From: Pseudooceanicola sp050897975
GTDB taxonomy: Bacteria > Pseudomonadota > Alphaproteobacteria > Rhodobacterales > Rhodobacteraceae
Length of the DNA stretch: 64,000 bases
NCBI RefSeq assembly: GCF_050897975.1
Contig: NZ_JBPAXY010000005.1
Span: forward strand, 124,001-188,000
Reading direction: 5' to 3'
This document shows positions 16,620 to 26,016 of the stretch, in pieces (position 1 is the first letter of the stretch; every line of letters starts with the position of its first letter). The notes beneath the pieces are model-generated. The model did no database searches, was not told the origin of the DNA, and saw only the letters and a list, made by a program, of their open reading frames with translations. A program made the translations under genes and the position numbers.

Positions 16620-19322
16620 TCAGCTGCCCAGGGACCACCAGCCGCGCTTCTTGGGCTTCGCCGGAGCGGCCTCTTCGGCCTCGGCCTCGGAGGCCGTGGT
16701 GGCCAGCTCGGGCTCGGGTGCGGGCTCAGCAGCCGGTTCCGGCGTGGTCTCGGTGACCGGCTCGGCCGTTTCCACCTCAGGCTCTGCTGCGGCCACAGGC
16801 TCGGCCTCGGGCTCAGCCGCTGCCTCAACCTTTGCCACCGGCTCGGGCGTCGCCTCGGGCTCAACGGCGGCCTCAGGCTCGGCAGGGGCGTCTGCGACGA
16901 CCCCGGCTTCGGGCTCTGCCTCGGCGACGGGCTCCGGCGTCTCGACGGCGGCCGCCTCGGTCACCGCAGGGGCGGCCTCGGCTTCAACCTGTGCGACGGG
17001 CGCAGCCTCTTCCGGCTTGGCCTCTTCGGCGGCGGTCGCCTCGGCGCTGTCGTCCGTGGCGGCCACGTCGTCCTCGCCGCTCATGGAATCATCGCCGGAA
17101 CCGTTGTCGCCCTTGCTCTTGCGCCGACGACGCCGCCGACGGCGCTTCTTCTTGGGCTGATCGCCATCCTCGCCGGTCTCGGACCCGCTGTCGTCCCGCG
17201 ACGAGCGCTCCTCGCTCGCGCTCTCTTCGGCGACCTCGGGGGTTTCCTCCTCGATCTCCTCCTCGGCGGCGTCCTCGTCGATGCTTTCCATCAACGAGCT
17301 GTTGGCAGAGACCACATGGGCCACTTCGGCCACCTTGCGGGTCGCGGTCTTGAACTTCTCGATCTCGCAATCGGGCGAGACCATCGAGGGCACGCCCTCG
17401 ATCCGCACGGCCATGCCGTAGCGGGCCTCGATCAGGGCCACATGCTCTCGCTTCTGGTTCATCAGGTAGTTGGCGATGCCCACGGGCACCTTCACCAGAA
17501 CCTCGCGCGACTTGCGGCGGGTCCCCTCTTCCTCGATCTGACGCAGCACGGACAGGGCCATGCTGTCGTCCGAACGGATCAACCCGGTGCCGTGGCAATG
17601 GGAACAGGGCTGCGTGGTGGCCTCGATCATGCCGGGGCGCAGACGCTGGCGCGACATCTCCAGCAGGCCGAAGCCCGAGATGCGGCCGACCTGGATGCGC
17701 GCGCGGTCGGTCTTCAGCTTGTCCTTCAGCTTCTTCTCGACGGCGGCGTTGTTCTTGCGCTCGTCCATGTCGATGAAGTCGATGACGATCAGGCCCGCCA
17801 GGTCGCGCAGACGCAGCTGGCGCGCCACCTCTTCGGCGGCCTCCAGGTTGGTCTTGGTCGCGGTTTCCTCGATCGAGCCTTCCTTGGTGGCCCGGCCAGA
17901 GTTGACGTCGATCGCCACCAGCGCCTCGGTGACGCCGATCACGATGTAGCCACCCGATTTCAGCTGCACCACCGGGTTGAACATGGCGCCGAGATAGCTT
18001 TCCACCTGGTAGCGCGCGAAAAGCGGCAGCGGGTCGGTGTAATGCTTCACGTTCTTGGCGTGGGACGGCATGATCATCTTCATGAAGTCCTTGGCGTTGC
18101 GGTAGCCGCGTTCGCCTTCCACCAGAACCTCGTCGATCTCGCGCGAATACAGATCGCGGATCGAGCGTTTGATCAGGTCGCCCTCTTCATAGATCTTGGC
18201 CGGTGCAATGGATTGCAGCGTCAGCTCGCGGATCTGTTCCCAGAGGCGTTGCAGATATTCGTAGTCGCGCTTGATCTCGGTCTTGGTGCGCTTGGCACCC
18301 GCCGTGCGCACGATCAGACCCGCACCCGAGGGCACGTCGATCTCGGCGGCGATTTCCTTCAGCTTCTTGCGGTCGACAGCATTGGTGATCTTGCGCGAGA
18401 TGCCGCCGCCCCGGGCGGTGTTGGGCATCAGCACGCAGTAGCGACCGGCCAGGGACAGGTAGGTGGTCAGGGCCGCGCCCTTGTTGCCGCGCTCTTCCTT
18501 GACGACCTGCACCAGCAGGATCTGGCGGACCTTGATCACTTCCTGGATCTTGTAGCGCTTGGGGCGCGGTTTGCGCGGCGGGCGGATGTCCTCGTGGTCG
18601 TCGTCATCGGCGACCGACTCGATCTCGCTGTCCTTCTCGGAAGAGCTGCGCGAGCGCGAGCGGCTACGCGAAGAGCGGCGGCCGCCGGTCTCTTCCCCGT
18701 CGCTATCGTCGCTGTCGCTGTCGTCCGCGTCGCTGCTGTCGCTGTCGTCCGAGGCCTCGACCGTGTCGTCGCCCGAGCCGTCCTCGGGCTCTTCCACCGG
18801 CGTTTCGCGCACGGTTTCCATCGGCGAGCTGCCCTCTTCGGGCAGGTCGGCGCCGTCGAGGTCGATGGTTTCCATCCCCTCGATCTGGTCGCTGGTCTTG
18901 CCTTCGGCGGCCTCGGCCACCTCCTGGGTCACCGTCGCATCGGCACTGTCGGCCTTGGCGGCGCGCGACCGGGTGCGCGAGCGGCTTTTCTTCGGCTTTT
19001 CGTCCTCTTCCTCGCGGGCGCGCATCGCCTCGGCATAGGCGCGCTCTTCCTCCATCAGGGCCTCACGGTCCGCGACGGGGATCTGGTAGTAATCCGGATG
19101 GATTTCCGAGAAGGCAAGGAAGCCGTGGCGGTTGCCGCCGTAATCGACGAAGGCCGCCTGCAGCGACGGTTCGACCCGGGTTACCTTTGCGAGGTAGATG
19201 TTGCCAGCAAGCTGGCGCTTGTTTTCGGATTCGAAGTCGAATTCCTCGACCTTGTTTCCGTCCACCACCACGACGCGGGTTTCCTCCGCGTGGGTGGCGT
19301 CGATGAGCATTTTCTTGGCCAT
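16620..19322 (-). CDS. rne: ribonuclease E
   Basis: Essential endoribonuclease for mRNA decay and rRNA/tRNA processing, 900 residues. It starts MAKKMLIDATHAEETRVVVV, giving the typical start at 19322. The S1 domain (about 35-95 and on) is split by a long acidic, Ser/Asp/Arg-rich insert (about residues 95-265), as in alphaproteobacterial RNase E. The catalytic DNase-I-like part has VAIDVNSGRAT and IVIDFIDMDERKN (Mg-binding aspartates), and the zinc-link CSHC follows. From about residue 690 the tail is acidic, then a basic patch (KKKRRRRRRRRKSKG), then an Ala/Glu/Pro/Val repeat region and a Trp-containing end (KKRGWWSLGS). The tail is the likely degradosome scaffold. The 600-base leader is consistent with 5'-UTR autoregulation known for this gene, but that is inference. 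Confidence 0.97.
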   Translation of the reverse strand: MAKKMLIDATHAEETRVVVVDGNKVEEFDFESENKRQLAGNIYLAKVTRVEPSLQAAFVDYGGNRHGFLAFSEIHPDYYQIPVADREALMEEERAYAEAMRAREEEDEKPKKSRSRTRSRAAKADSADATVTQEVAEAAEGKTSDQIEGMETIDLDGADLPEEGSSPMETVRETPVEEPEDGSGDDTVEASDDSDSSDADDSDSDDSDGEETGGRRSSRSRSRSRSSSEKDSEIESVADDDDHEDIRPPRKPRPKRYKIQEVIKVRQILLVQVVKEERGNKGAALTTYLSLAGRYCVLMPNTARGGGISRKITNAVDRKKLKEIAAEIDVPSGAGLIVRTAGAKRTKTEIKRDYEYLQRLWEQIRELTLQSIAPAKIYEEGDLIKRSIRDLYSREIDEVLVEGERGYRNAKDFMKMIMPSHAKNVKHYTDPLPLFARYQVESYLGAMFNPVVQLKSGGYIVIGVTEALVAIDVNSGRATKEGSIEETATKTNLEAAEEVARQLRLRDLAGLIVIDFIDMDERKNNAAVEKKLKDKLKTDRARIQVGRISGFGLLEMSRQRLRPGMIEATTQPCSHCHGTGLIRSDDSMALSVLRQIEEEGTRRKSREVLVKVPVGIANYLMNQKREHVALIEARYGMAVRIEGVPSMVSPDCEIEKFKTATRKVAEVAHVVSANSSLMESIDEDAAEEEIEEETPEVAEESASEERSSRDDSGSETGEDGDQPKKKRRRRRRRRKSKGDNGSGDDSMSGEDDVAATDDSAEATAAEEAKPEEAAPVAQVEAEAAPAVTEAAAVETPEPVAEAEPEAGVVADAPAEPEAAVEPEATPEPVAKVEAAAEPEAEPVAAAEPEVETAEPVTETTPEPAAEPAPEPELATTASEAEAEEAAPAKPKKRGWWSLGS

Positions 19323-19933
19323 GTGTTCCAATTGCACGCCGAAACGCCCCCGACGCCCGGGGGACACCCGGGGGGAGCGAAGGCATTGAGGGCGTGACTG
19401 TCAGGGGCGACTTGGGCGCCGGCGTCGACGCGGCAAGGGCCGCCTGCATGGGCGTGCCTCCGGCCTGTCTCGATCCTGTCGCGCGTCATCGCGTTTCTTC
19501 TCCGACGGCAGACCGGCCCGGTTAAGCGCCCCCGGCTGCATGAGCCGTCCGAAGCTTCCTGGTGCTGGGCTGCCGCCCATTTCGAACCGACGCGACCCCA
19601 GGGGCCTGTCGGCAAGTACGAAACCCCTATGGGGTTCAATCGATCTGGCGTCCGAACGGAGGTTGTTCCCGTCACATCCGGGGCCAGCGAAACTCTGTCA
19701 GGCCTCTGCGAAACCTCGGGGGCAACGCATATGGCCGTCTCATGAACATAAGGTGCATCATGGGCTGCTGACAATGCAGAAAATACCACAACCGCAGCGG
19801 GAACGGGCAAATGCCCGCGCTCTGACCACTTCGGCGCATCCCTTTGACATGCCGCGGCCGGGGCAGTTGCCTGCCCCGGCCGTGCCGGTTTTCGCGCCCT
19901 GCCCCGGGCTCATCGCCCGGGGCGGGTCCCGGC
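19323..19933. other. rne leader and dctD downstream region
   Basis: About 611 bases with no supported gene. The part next to rne is its long 5' leader on the minus strand. Near 19856-19881 (GGCCGGGGCA...TGCCCCGGCC) and 19898-19925 (CCCCGGGC-type stem) there are two GC-rich hairpins just behind dctD that probably terminate it. Reading frames here are Arg/Gly-rich without ribosome-binding sites. Confidence 0.5.
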
Positions 19934-21271
19934 TCAGTTCAGGTAATCGGCCCGTTGCAGGCCATACTTCGCCATCTTCTCGTTCAGGGTCCGGCGCGGC
20001 AGGCACAACTCTTCCATCACCGAGGCGATGGACCCCTTGTGGCGGCGCATGGTGTTGTCGATCAGCATCCGCTCGAACGCCTCGACATATTCCTTCAGCG
20101 GCTTGCCTTCGGTGGTCATCACCGGCTGCATCTCCTCGTTCTCGCTCATCAGCAGCGAGGCGATGGTGCCCGAGCCCCGGCGCGATTGCAGCACGGCGCG
20201 TTCGGCCACGTTGATCAGCTGGCGCACATTGCCCGGCCAGGGAGCCTGCAACAGCTGCGCGGCCTCCTGGGCGGTGACCTGCGGCGCCTCGCAGCCGTAT
20301 TCATCGGCAAACTGCTCACTGAGGCGGGTAAACAGCGCCAGGATGTCCTCGCCCCGCTGACGCAGCGGCGGCACGGTGATCCGCAGCGCGGCCAGGCGGT
20401 AGAAAAGATCGGGGCGCAAGACGTCCTCGCAGGTGCGGTCCTGCTCTTGCAGGTTCGAGATGGCCACGATGCGGGTCTCGGCGGGCGTGCCCTGCTCGTT
20501 GATCGCCGACAGCAGCCGCGCCTGAAGGCTTTCCGACAGCGCCTCGATATCCTCCAGCACCAGGGTGCCGCCGCGCGCCTCTTCGATGGCGGGCAGCTGC
20601 GTATCCTCGGGCTGCATCGGGCCGAAAAGACGTTTCGACAGCTGCTCTTCCTCCAGCGCGGCACAGCTGAGCAGCACGAATTTCTTCCCTGCCCGGGCGC
20701 CCACGGCGTGCAGCGCATGGGCCACCAGGGTCTTGCCGGTGCCGGTCTCGCCGTCGATCAGCACATGGCCGTCCGCCTGACCCAGGTCCAGGATGTCCTC
20801 GCGCAGGCGTTCCATCACCGGCGAGGTGCCGATCAGCTTCTTCATGATCTGGCCGCCGTCCGACAGCTCGCGCCGCAGCTGGCGGTTGTCCATGGTCAGG
20901 CGGCGCGCATTGGCCGCCTTCTTGGCCAGGGCCGTCATCTTGTCGGGGTTGAAGGGCTTTTCCAGGAAGTCGAAGGCGCCCAGGCGCATCGCCTCGACCG
21001 CCATGGGGACGTCGCCATGGCCGGTGATCATGATCACCGGCAACGAACTGTCAGAGCCCATCAGTTTCTTCAGGAAGGTCATCCCGTCCATCCCGGGCAT
21101 CTTGATGTCCGAGATCACGATACCGGGGTAGTCGGGCCCGAGGGTCTTCAGCGCCTCTTCGGCACTAGGGAAGGTCTCGGTGTCATAGCCCGACAGGGCC
21201 AGCCACTGGCTGATCGACTGACGCATGTCCTGCTCGTCGTCAACGATCGCAATCTTCATGGCCTTTTGCAT
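19934..21271 (-). CDS. dctD: DctD-like response regulator with AAA+ domain lacking GAFTGA
   Basis: NtrC-family regulator of 445 residues: receiver domain (acidic pair IVDDE; phosphoacceptor Asp55 in ISDIKMP), AAA+ domain (Walker A GETGTGKT; arginine-finger region RPDLFYRL) and a C-terminal Fis-type HTH (SIASVMEELCLPRRTLNEKM). Normally the segment after ELFG contains GAFTGA, which contacts sigma-54. Here it reads LFGPMQPEDTQLPAIEEARG and the motif is absent. The Walker B is LVLEDIE rather than LFLDEI. The protein therefore probably does not remodel sigma-54 holoenzyme; it may act with sigma-70, as R. capsulatus NtrC does. Its partner dctB lies 23 bases upstream. The symbol follows the pair's resemblance to C4-dicarboxylate regulators. 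Confidence 0.82.
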   Translation of the reverse strand: MQKAMKIAIVDDEQDMRQSISQWLALSGYDTETFPSAEEALKTLGPDYPGIVISDIKMPGMDGMTFLKKLMGSDSSLPVIMITGHGDVPMAVEAMRLGAFDFLEKPFNPDKMTALAKKAANARRLTMDNRQLRRELSDGGQIMKKLIGTSPVMERLREDILDLGQADGHVLIDGETGTGKTLVAHALHAVGARAGKKFVLLSCAALEEEQLSKRLFGPMQPEDTQLPAIEEARGGTLVLEDIEALSESLQARLLSAINEQGTPAETRIVAISNLQEQDRTCEDVLRPDLFYRLAALRITVPPLRQRGEDILALFTRLSEQFADEYGCEAPQVTAQEAAQLLQAPWPGNVRQLINVAERAVLQSRRGSGTIASLLMSENEEMQPVMTTEGKPLKEYVEAFERMLIDNTMRRHKGSIASVMEELCLPRRTLNEKMAKYGLQRADYLN

Positions 21272-21294
21272 GTCACGTTTCTCCGCTCTTCTCT

Positions 21295-23049
21295 TTACTC
21301 TGCCGCTTCGATCTCATCGGCGAGGATCGGCAATTGCACCTCGAACACCGCGCCTCCGGCTTCGGCGTTACGGGCTGTCAGACGTCCACCTAGGTCAGCA
21401 ATGATCCCTGACGAGATCGCCAGGCCCAGACCCGTGCCGTCACCGGGCTGCTTGGTGGTGTAGAAAGGTTCGAACAGGGCATCCAGATCCTGGATCCCCT
21501 CGCCATTGTCGCGCACCGTCAGGGTGGCGGTCTCGCCCGCCGACAGCAGGATGTCGATGCGCGCATCCTCGCTGTTGGCGGTGGCGTCCAGGGCGTTCTT
21601 CAGCAGGTTGATCATCACCTGTTCCAGCCGCACCCGGTCGGCCATGACCATGACCGGGCGTTCCGGCAGGGCGCGGGTGATCCGCACCTTCCGCTGGCGC
21701 AGCTGCGGCTCCATCATCGACAGGGACGAGGCCAGCGCATCGCCAACGTTTACAGGGGTAAAGCCGTCTCCGCCGGTGCGGGCATAGCTTTTCAGCTGGC
21801 GGGTGATGGCCCCCATGCGGCCGATCAGATCGTCGATCCGGCTGAAGCTGGCCAGGGCCTCGTCGGGGCGGGCCCGTTTCAGCAGCAGCTGCGCGCCCGC
21901 CAGATAGGTCTTCATCGCCGCCAGCGGCTGGTTCAGCTCATGGGCCACCGCCGCCGACATCTCGCCCAGGGCGGCCAGTTTCTGGCTTTGCGCGATGGTC
22001 TGCTCGGCCACTTCCAGGTTCTTTTCCATCCGCTCGCGTTCAGCGATTTCCCGCTGGAGTCGCTCGTTCAGCGCGCGCAGATCCGCCGACTCGCGCTGGA
22101 ACAGGGCCAGGCGCAGCATGGTCTTGCGCGACAGGGCGTAGAAGGCCAGGGCCAGCAGGATGGCAAAGCCCATGATCTCCAGCGCCAGCACGCCGTTCAC
22201 CTGCTCGCGCACCGATTGGTACGAGGTATAGCTGACCACCTGCCAGCCGCGGAACGGAATGCGCGATCCGACACGCATTACCGCCTCACCTTCCAGATAG
22301 CCGTCCACATCGGTGGTCCAGTCGGTGGTGGCATAAAGCGCCCGTTCGATGGCCGAAGAGGGCGTCTCGCGCGCCACCGCCTGATCCTCGGTCAACCCCC
22401 GCCACAGCGGCTCGGTCGACAGGATGATCCGCCCCTCGCTGTCCTTGACCAGCAGCGCATCCGAGATCCCCGCCCAGGAGCGTTCGAATTTCGCCAGATC
22501 CGCCTCGACCATGATCACGCCGATCAGACCGCCCTGAAACTCGATCCGGCGCGAATAGACGAAGCTGAAGCCGCCGGTCTCGCGCGGAATGACACTGAAC
22601 ACCGTCCCGTTCGAGCGCTGCGCCTCGACGAAATAACGGCTCTGGCGGTGGTTCTCGCCCAGCCGGGTGCGGTCGGTGGCGGCCACGATGCGCCCGTCCT
22701 CGTCCAGCAGGACCAGGCCCTGGGCGCTGATCTCGTCGAGGAAGGACATCAGGCGCAGGGTCGAGGTGCTGAAATCGTCGCTGTTCAGCGCCCCGATCAG
22801 CTCCTGGTCGCGGGCCAGCAGCTGCGGCACGATCGAGTTCAGCTGCAATTCACTGACGATATTGGCCCCGAACAACGCCAGGCGCAGCTCGGCCCGGCTG
22901 CGGGTCGGCTCGGTATAGCGCTGCATCAGCATGGCGTTGGTCACGGCCATGATGACGATCACCAAGACCAGGAACAGCGCCAGCGCGATACGCGCCCGCC
23001 AGGAAATGGTGCGGCCGGGATGCCCGGCCGGAGGGCTGTCGTTCTCCAT
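21295..23049 (-). CDS. dctB: DctB-like sensor histidine kinase
   Basis: Membrane sensor kinase of 584 residues. A first membrane span (about residues 17-40, IALALFLVLVIVIMAVTNAM) is followed by a large periplasmic double-Cache domain, a second span near residues 285-305 (LEIMGFAILLALAFYALSRK), a coiled coil (LRALNERLQREIAERERMEK), HisKA (ALGEMSAAVAHELNQPLAAM) and HATPase (NLLKNALDA; DNGEGI; GTGLGLAIS). This layout is that of DctB, which senses C4-dicarboxylates. It is cotranscribed with the regulator immediately downstream. No dicarboxylate transporter adjoins it; a TRAP system lies 35 kb away in the window but a link is unproven. Confidence 0.88.
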   Translation of the reverse strand: MENDSPPAGHPGRTISWRARIALALFLVLVIVIMAVTNAMLMQRYTEPTRSRAELRLALFGANIVSELQLNSIVPQLLARDQELIGALNSDDFSTSTLRLMSFLDEISAQGLVLLDEDGRIVAATDRTRLGENHRQSRYFVEAQRSNGTVFSVIPRETGGFSFVYSRRIEFQGGLIGVIMVEADLAKFERSWAGISDALLVKDSEGRIILSTEPLWRGLTEDQAVARETPSSAIERALYATTDWTTDVDGYLEGEAVMRVGSRIPFRGWQVVSYTSYQSVREQVNGVLALEIMGFAILLALAFYALSRKTMLRLALFQRESADLRALNERLQREIAERERMEKNLEVAEQTIAQSQKLAALGEMSAAVAHELNQPLAAMKTYLAGAQLLLKRARPDEALASFSRIDDLIGRMGAITRQLKSYARTGGDGFTPVNVGDALASSLSMMEPQLRQRKVRITRALPERPVMVMADRVRLEQVMINLLKNALDATANSEDARIDILLSAGETATLTVRDNGEGIQDLDALFEPFYTTKQPGDGTGLGLAISSGIIADLGGRLTARNAEAGGAVFEVQLPILADEIEAAE

Positions 23050-23400
23050 TGGGCGAAATTACACCGCTCCGGGCCTTGCGCTCAAGCAGACAAGGGTCGC
23101 GCACAGGCGGCAAAGCGCCGATATGCCCCCGGCCGAGGCCGGCCCCGGGCCTCCGGCCGAAGGTGAGGACCGCCCCGGAAAGGCGCCGGTGGCGCGTTTC
23201 AGCCCCGAACGGGTGGTGCCCCGCGGCTGTCGGATCGCATGGGCGCCGCGCCCGTTGGCGGACGTTCCCCAAAAGGCCCTCAGGTCGGGGCTTCCATGCG
23301 CCCCGCCCTTTACCCATTTCCAGGCGAAAAATGTCCCGGAGGAGTCGCCGTCAGGCGACGGGGGCAGAGCCCCCTGCCCGGCCCCAGATCAGGCCCGACG
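23050..23400. other. intergenic region between purQ and dctB
   Basis: About 351 bases. It holds the dctB promoter and, next to purQ, the repeat copy C at 23313-23375. No gene is supported. Confidence 0.5.
23313..23375 (+). repeat. dispersed intergenic hairpin repeat, copy C
   Basis: Diverged copy of the element at 1285: head CCATTTCCAGGCGAAAAATG then TCCCGGAGGAG, a hairpin GTCGCC-GTCA-GGCGAC, and GGGGGC-AGA-GCCCCC. It lies just behind the purQ stop codon (23401). Confidence 0.65.
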
Positions 23401-24069
23401 TCAGGCCTCGACCAGCGCGTCCAGGATCCCCTGGAAGACGCCCGCCCCATCGGTGCCGCCATGGCCCGCATCGGCGGCCCGTTCGGGGTGGGGCATCATG
23501 CCCAGCACCCGGCGGTTGGCCGACAGCACACCGGCGATGTCGCCCGCCGAGCCATTGGGGTTATCATCATAGGTGAAGGCCACCCGATCCTCGCCGCGCA
23601 ACTCGGCCAGCAGCTCTGCATCGGCCTGGTAGTTGCCGTCGTGGTGGGCGATCGGGATCTGCACCGTGGTCCCGGCGTTATAGGCGCGGGTAAAGATGCT
23701 GTCCGAGGTCTGCACGGTCAGCGGCACGGTCTTGCAGATGTATTTCAGATTGGCATTGCGCAGCAGGGCGCCGGGCAGGATGCGGGTCTCGGTCAGTACC
23801 TGGAAGCCGTTGCAGATGCCGATGGCATAGCCGCCCCGTTCCACATGGGCCTTCAGCGAGGCACAGATGGGCGAGTTGGCGGCGATAGCCCCGCAGCGCA
23901 GGTAGTCGCCATAGCTGAAGCCGCCGGGCACACCGACGATATCGACGCCCTCGGGCAGGGCCTGGTCCTTGTGCCAGACCATGGTGACCTCGGCCCCGGC
24001 CTTCTCGAAGGCCACTTGCAGGTCACGGTCGCAGTTGGACCCGGGGAAGACGAGGACGGCGGCTTTCAT
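23401..24069 (-). CDS. purQ: phosphoribosylformylglycinamidine synthase, glutaminase subunit
   Basis: Class-I glutamine amidotransferase of 222 residues. It supplies ammonia to PurL for conversion of FGAR to FGAM, step four of purine synthesis, in complex with PurL and PurS. Signatures: VFPGSNCDRDLQVA at the start, the oxyanion strand GVPGGFSYGDYLRCG, the nucleophile Cys in GICNGFQVL and the His/Glu pair in MMPHPERA. The start at 24069 is standard. PurS and PurC are upstream on the same strand but separated by the opposite-strand GFA gene. Confidence 0.96.
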   Translation of the reverse strand: MKAAVLVFPGSNCDRDLQVAFEKAGAEVTMVWHKDQALPEGVDIVGVPGGFSYGDYLRCGAIAANSPICASLKAHVERGGYAIGICNGFQVLTETRILPGALLRNANLKYICKTVPLTVQTSDSIFTRAYNAGTTVQIPIAHHDGNYQADAELLAELRGEDRVAFTYDDNPNGSAGDIAGVLSANRRVLGMMPHPERAADAGHGGTDGAGVFQGILDALVEA

Positions 24070-24219
24070 GGCAGGCTCCGTGGCGCGGAAAGGGATATGA
24101 TCCGGCTCTTACGCGCAAGGGGCAGACGGATCAAGCCTAGGCGCGCCCCGGATCCGGGGGCCTCGCCCCTGCGCCGCCGCCCGTGCTAGGCTCGCAGGCA
24201 GCCAAGACGGAGACCCCCG

Positions 24220-24693
24220 ATGCCCCTGCCCACCCCCGAGGCGCCGCTGACCGGCGCCTGCCGCTGCGGCGCCCTGACGATGCAGATCACCGCGCCGCCC
24301 TTCATGACCGCCGCCTGCCATTGCCAGGGCTGCCAGCGCATGGCATCCAGCGCCTTTTCCCTGACCATGATGGTCAGCGCAGACACCTTCCGCGTGACCG
24401 GGGGCACACCCGTGCCCGCCGGGGCCGGATCGGCCGATCTGACCCACTACGCCTGCCCCGCCTGCCACAGCTGGGTCTATACCCAGGTCACCGGCGTCGA
24501 TTTCGTCAACCTGCGCTCTGCCCTTTTCGACGATCCCGCCTGGACACAGCCCTTCATCGAGACCCAGCGGGCCGAGGCCCTGCCCTGGGTCCCCAGCCTG
24601 GCGCCGCACGGGTTCGAGCGTTTCCCAGAGATGGAACGGTTCCCCGAGCTGATCGCCGCCTTCGCCGCCGAACGCCTCGGGGCGCAGGGCTAG
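24220..24693 (+). CDS. GFA-family (CENP-V/GFA domain) zinc protein
   Basis: A 157-residue protein with the zinc-binding cysteine set of the glutathione-dependent formaldehyde-activating (GFA) fold: GACRCGAL, then AACHCQGCQR, then YACPACHSW. Members bind two zinc ions; most have no proven substrate, and the formaldehyde-glutathione role is established for only a few. It sits alone on the plus strand between purQ and purS, which are both on the minus strand. Confidence 0.9.
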   Translation: MPLPTPEAPLTGACRCGALTMQITAPPFMTAACHCQGCQRMASSAFSLTMMVSADTFRVTGGTPVPAGAGSADLTHYACPACHSWVYTQVTGVDFVNLRSALFDDPAWTQPFIETQRAEALPWVPSLAPHGFERFPEMERFPELIAAFAAERLGAQG

Positions 24694-24713
24694 CCCCCGG
24701 CGACACAACGAAG

Positions 24714-24741
24714 AACCCCGCCGCAGTTCCTGCGACGGGGT
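24714..24741 (-). terminator. terminator of purCS
   Basis: ACCCCG..CCGCAG (from 24714) and CTGCGA..CGGGGT form an imperfect stem 30 bases behind purS on the minus strand. The hairpin is convergent with the GFA gene and may serve both. Confidence 0.5.
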
Positions 24742-24770
24742 CTCTCTTCGCGGATGGGTCAGAACGGCGC

Positions 24771-25004
24771 TTAGGCGCCCATCTCGATCGAGTAGCTTTC
24801 GATCACCGTATTGGCGAGCAGCTTTTCGCACATCTCGGTCACGGTCTCTTCGCTGGTGCCATCGGCCAGATCCAGCTCGATCACCTTGCCCTGGCGGACG
24901 CCTTCGACGCCCTCGAAGCCCAGACCGCCAAGGGCGTGGCGCACGGCCTCGCCCTGGGGATCCAGAACACCGTTTTTCAGCATGACATGAACGCGGGCTT
25001 TCAT
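24771..25004 (-). CDS. purS: phosphoribosylformylglycinamidine synthase subunit PurS
   Basis: Small structural subunit (77 residues) that bridges PurL and PurQ in the FGAM synthase complex. The sequence MKARVHVMLKNGVLDPQGEA matches the family start, and the length is normal. GGAG lies 9 bases before the ATG at 25004. It follows purC by 14 bases and is surely cotranscribed with it. Confidence 0.96.
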   Translation of the reverse strand: MKARVHVMLKNGVLDPQGEAVRHALGGLGFEGVEGVRQGKVIELDLADGTSEETVTEMCEKLLANTVIESYSIEMGA

Positions 25005-25018
25005 CTTGGCCGGCTCCT

Positions 25019-25777
25019 TCAGTTGATCAGCGTGGGCTTGGTCGCCCCGTTCGAACGCGGCATGACGCCCAGGCGCTGCGCCACTTCGGTGTAGGCGTCG
25101 GTCAGGCTGCCCAGGTCGCGGCGGAACACGTCCTTGTCCAGGTGCTTGCCGGTCTCGATGTCCCACAGGCGGCAGCTGTCGGGGCTGATCTCGTCGGCCA
25201 CGATCAGGCGCTGGAAGTCGCCCTCGTAGACGCGGCCGATCTCGATCTTGAAATCGACCAGCTTGATGCCAACGGCCAGCATCACGCCGGACAGGAAATC
25301 GTTCACCCGCAGGGCCAGATGCACGATGTCATCCATGTCCTGCTGGCTGGCCCAGCCGAAGGCGGCGATATGCTCTTCGCTGACCAGCGGGTCGCCCAGC
25401 TCGTCGTTCTTCAGGCAGTATTCCACGATCGGGCGCGGCAGCTGCGTGCCTTCCTCGATACCAAGGCGCTTCGACATCGACCCGGCGGCGGTGTTGCGCA
25501 CGATGATCTCCAGCGGGATGATCTCGCAGCTGCGGCACAGCTGTTCGCGCATGTTCAGGCGGCGGATGAAGTGGGTCGGCACGCCGATCTGCGCCAGGCC
25601 GGTCATGAAGAACTCGCTCAGGCGGTTGTTCAGCACGCCCTTGCCCTCGATCACGTCCTTTTTCTGGGCGTTGAAGGCGGTCGCATCATCCTTGAAATAC
25701 TGCACGATGGTGCCGGGTTCCGGGCCTTCATACAGGATCTTGGCCTTGCCTTCGTAGATTTTCTTGCGTCTTGCCAT
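25019..25777 (-). CDS. purC: SAICAR synthetase
   Basis: Phosphoribosylaminoimidazole-succinocarboxamide synthase of 252 residues; couples CAIR with aspartate using ATP. Signatures: KKIYEGKAKILYEGP (nucleotide-binding start), EIIVRNTAAGSMSKRLG, and LVDFKIEIGR with the later ADEISPDSCRLWD. The start at 25777 is the standard family start. It is the first gene of a purCS unit. Confidence 0.96.
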   Translation of the reverse strand: MARRKKIYEGKAKILYEGPEPGTIVQYFKDDATAFNAQKKDVIEGKGVLNNRLSEFFMTGLAQIGVPTHFIRRLNMREQLCRSCEIIPLEIIVRNTAAGSMSKRLGIEEGTQLPRPIVEYCLKNDELGDPLVSEEHIAAFGWASQQDMDDIVHLALRVNDFLSGVMLAVGIKLVDFKIEIGRVYEGDFQRLIVADEISPDSCRLWDIETGKHLDKDVFRRDLGSLTDAYTEVAQRLGVMPRSNGATKPTLIN

Positions 25778-26016
25778 GGGCGTGCGGCCTCTCTCGCGGG
25801 CTCTGATCGGGGACGGGACTCGCCCGTATTTGCGCCCTCTTAGTGCAAGCGCGGCATCGGAGCAAGCGCGGCGCCGGGCCGAGCCGGGCCGCGACACCGC
25901 CCCGACAGGCCCTTCGCGGCCCAAATTGTCGCGCCTCCCCTCGTTGCGGCTTCCCGCAGGGCGCCCAAGCGACTAACCTGATCCCGGACATCTCAGGCCA
26001 AGGGGAGGAGCATCTC

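Noticed and set aside
17316..19397. 693-codon plus-strand frame opposite rne
   Set aside because: Antisense shadow of RNase E; no start signal or domain.
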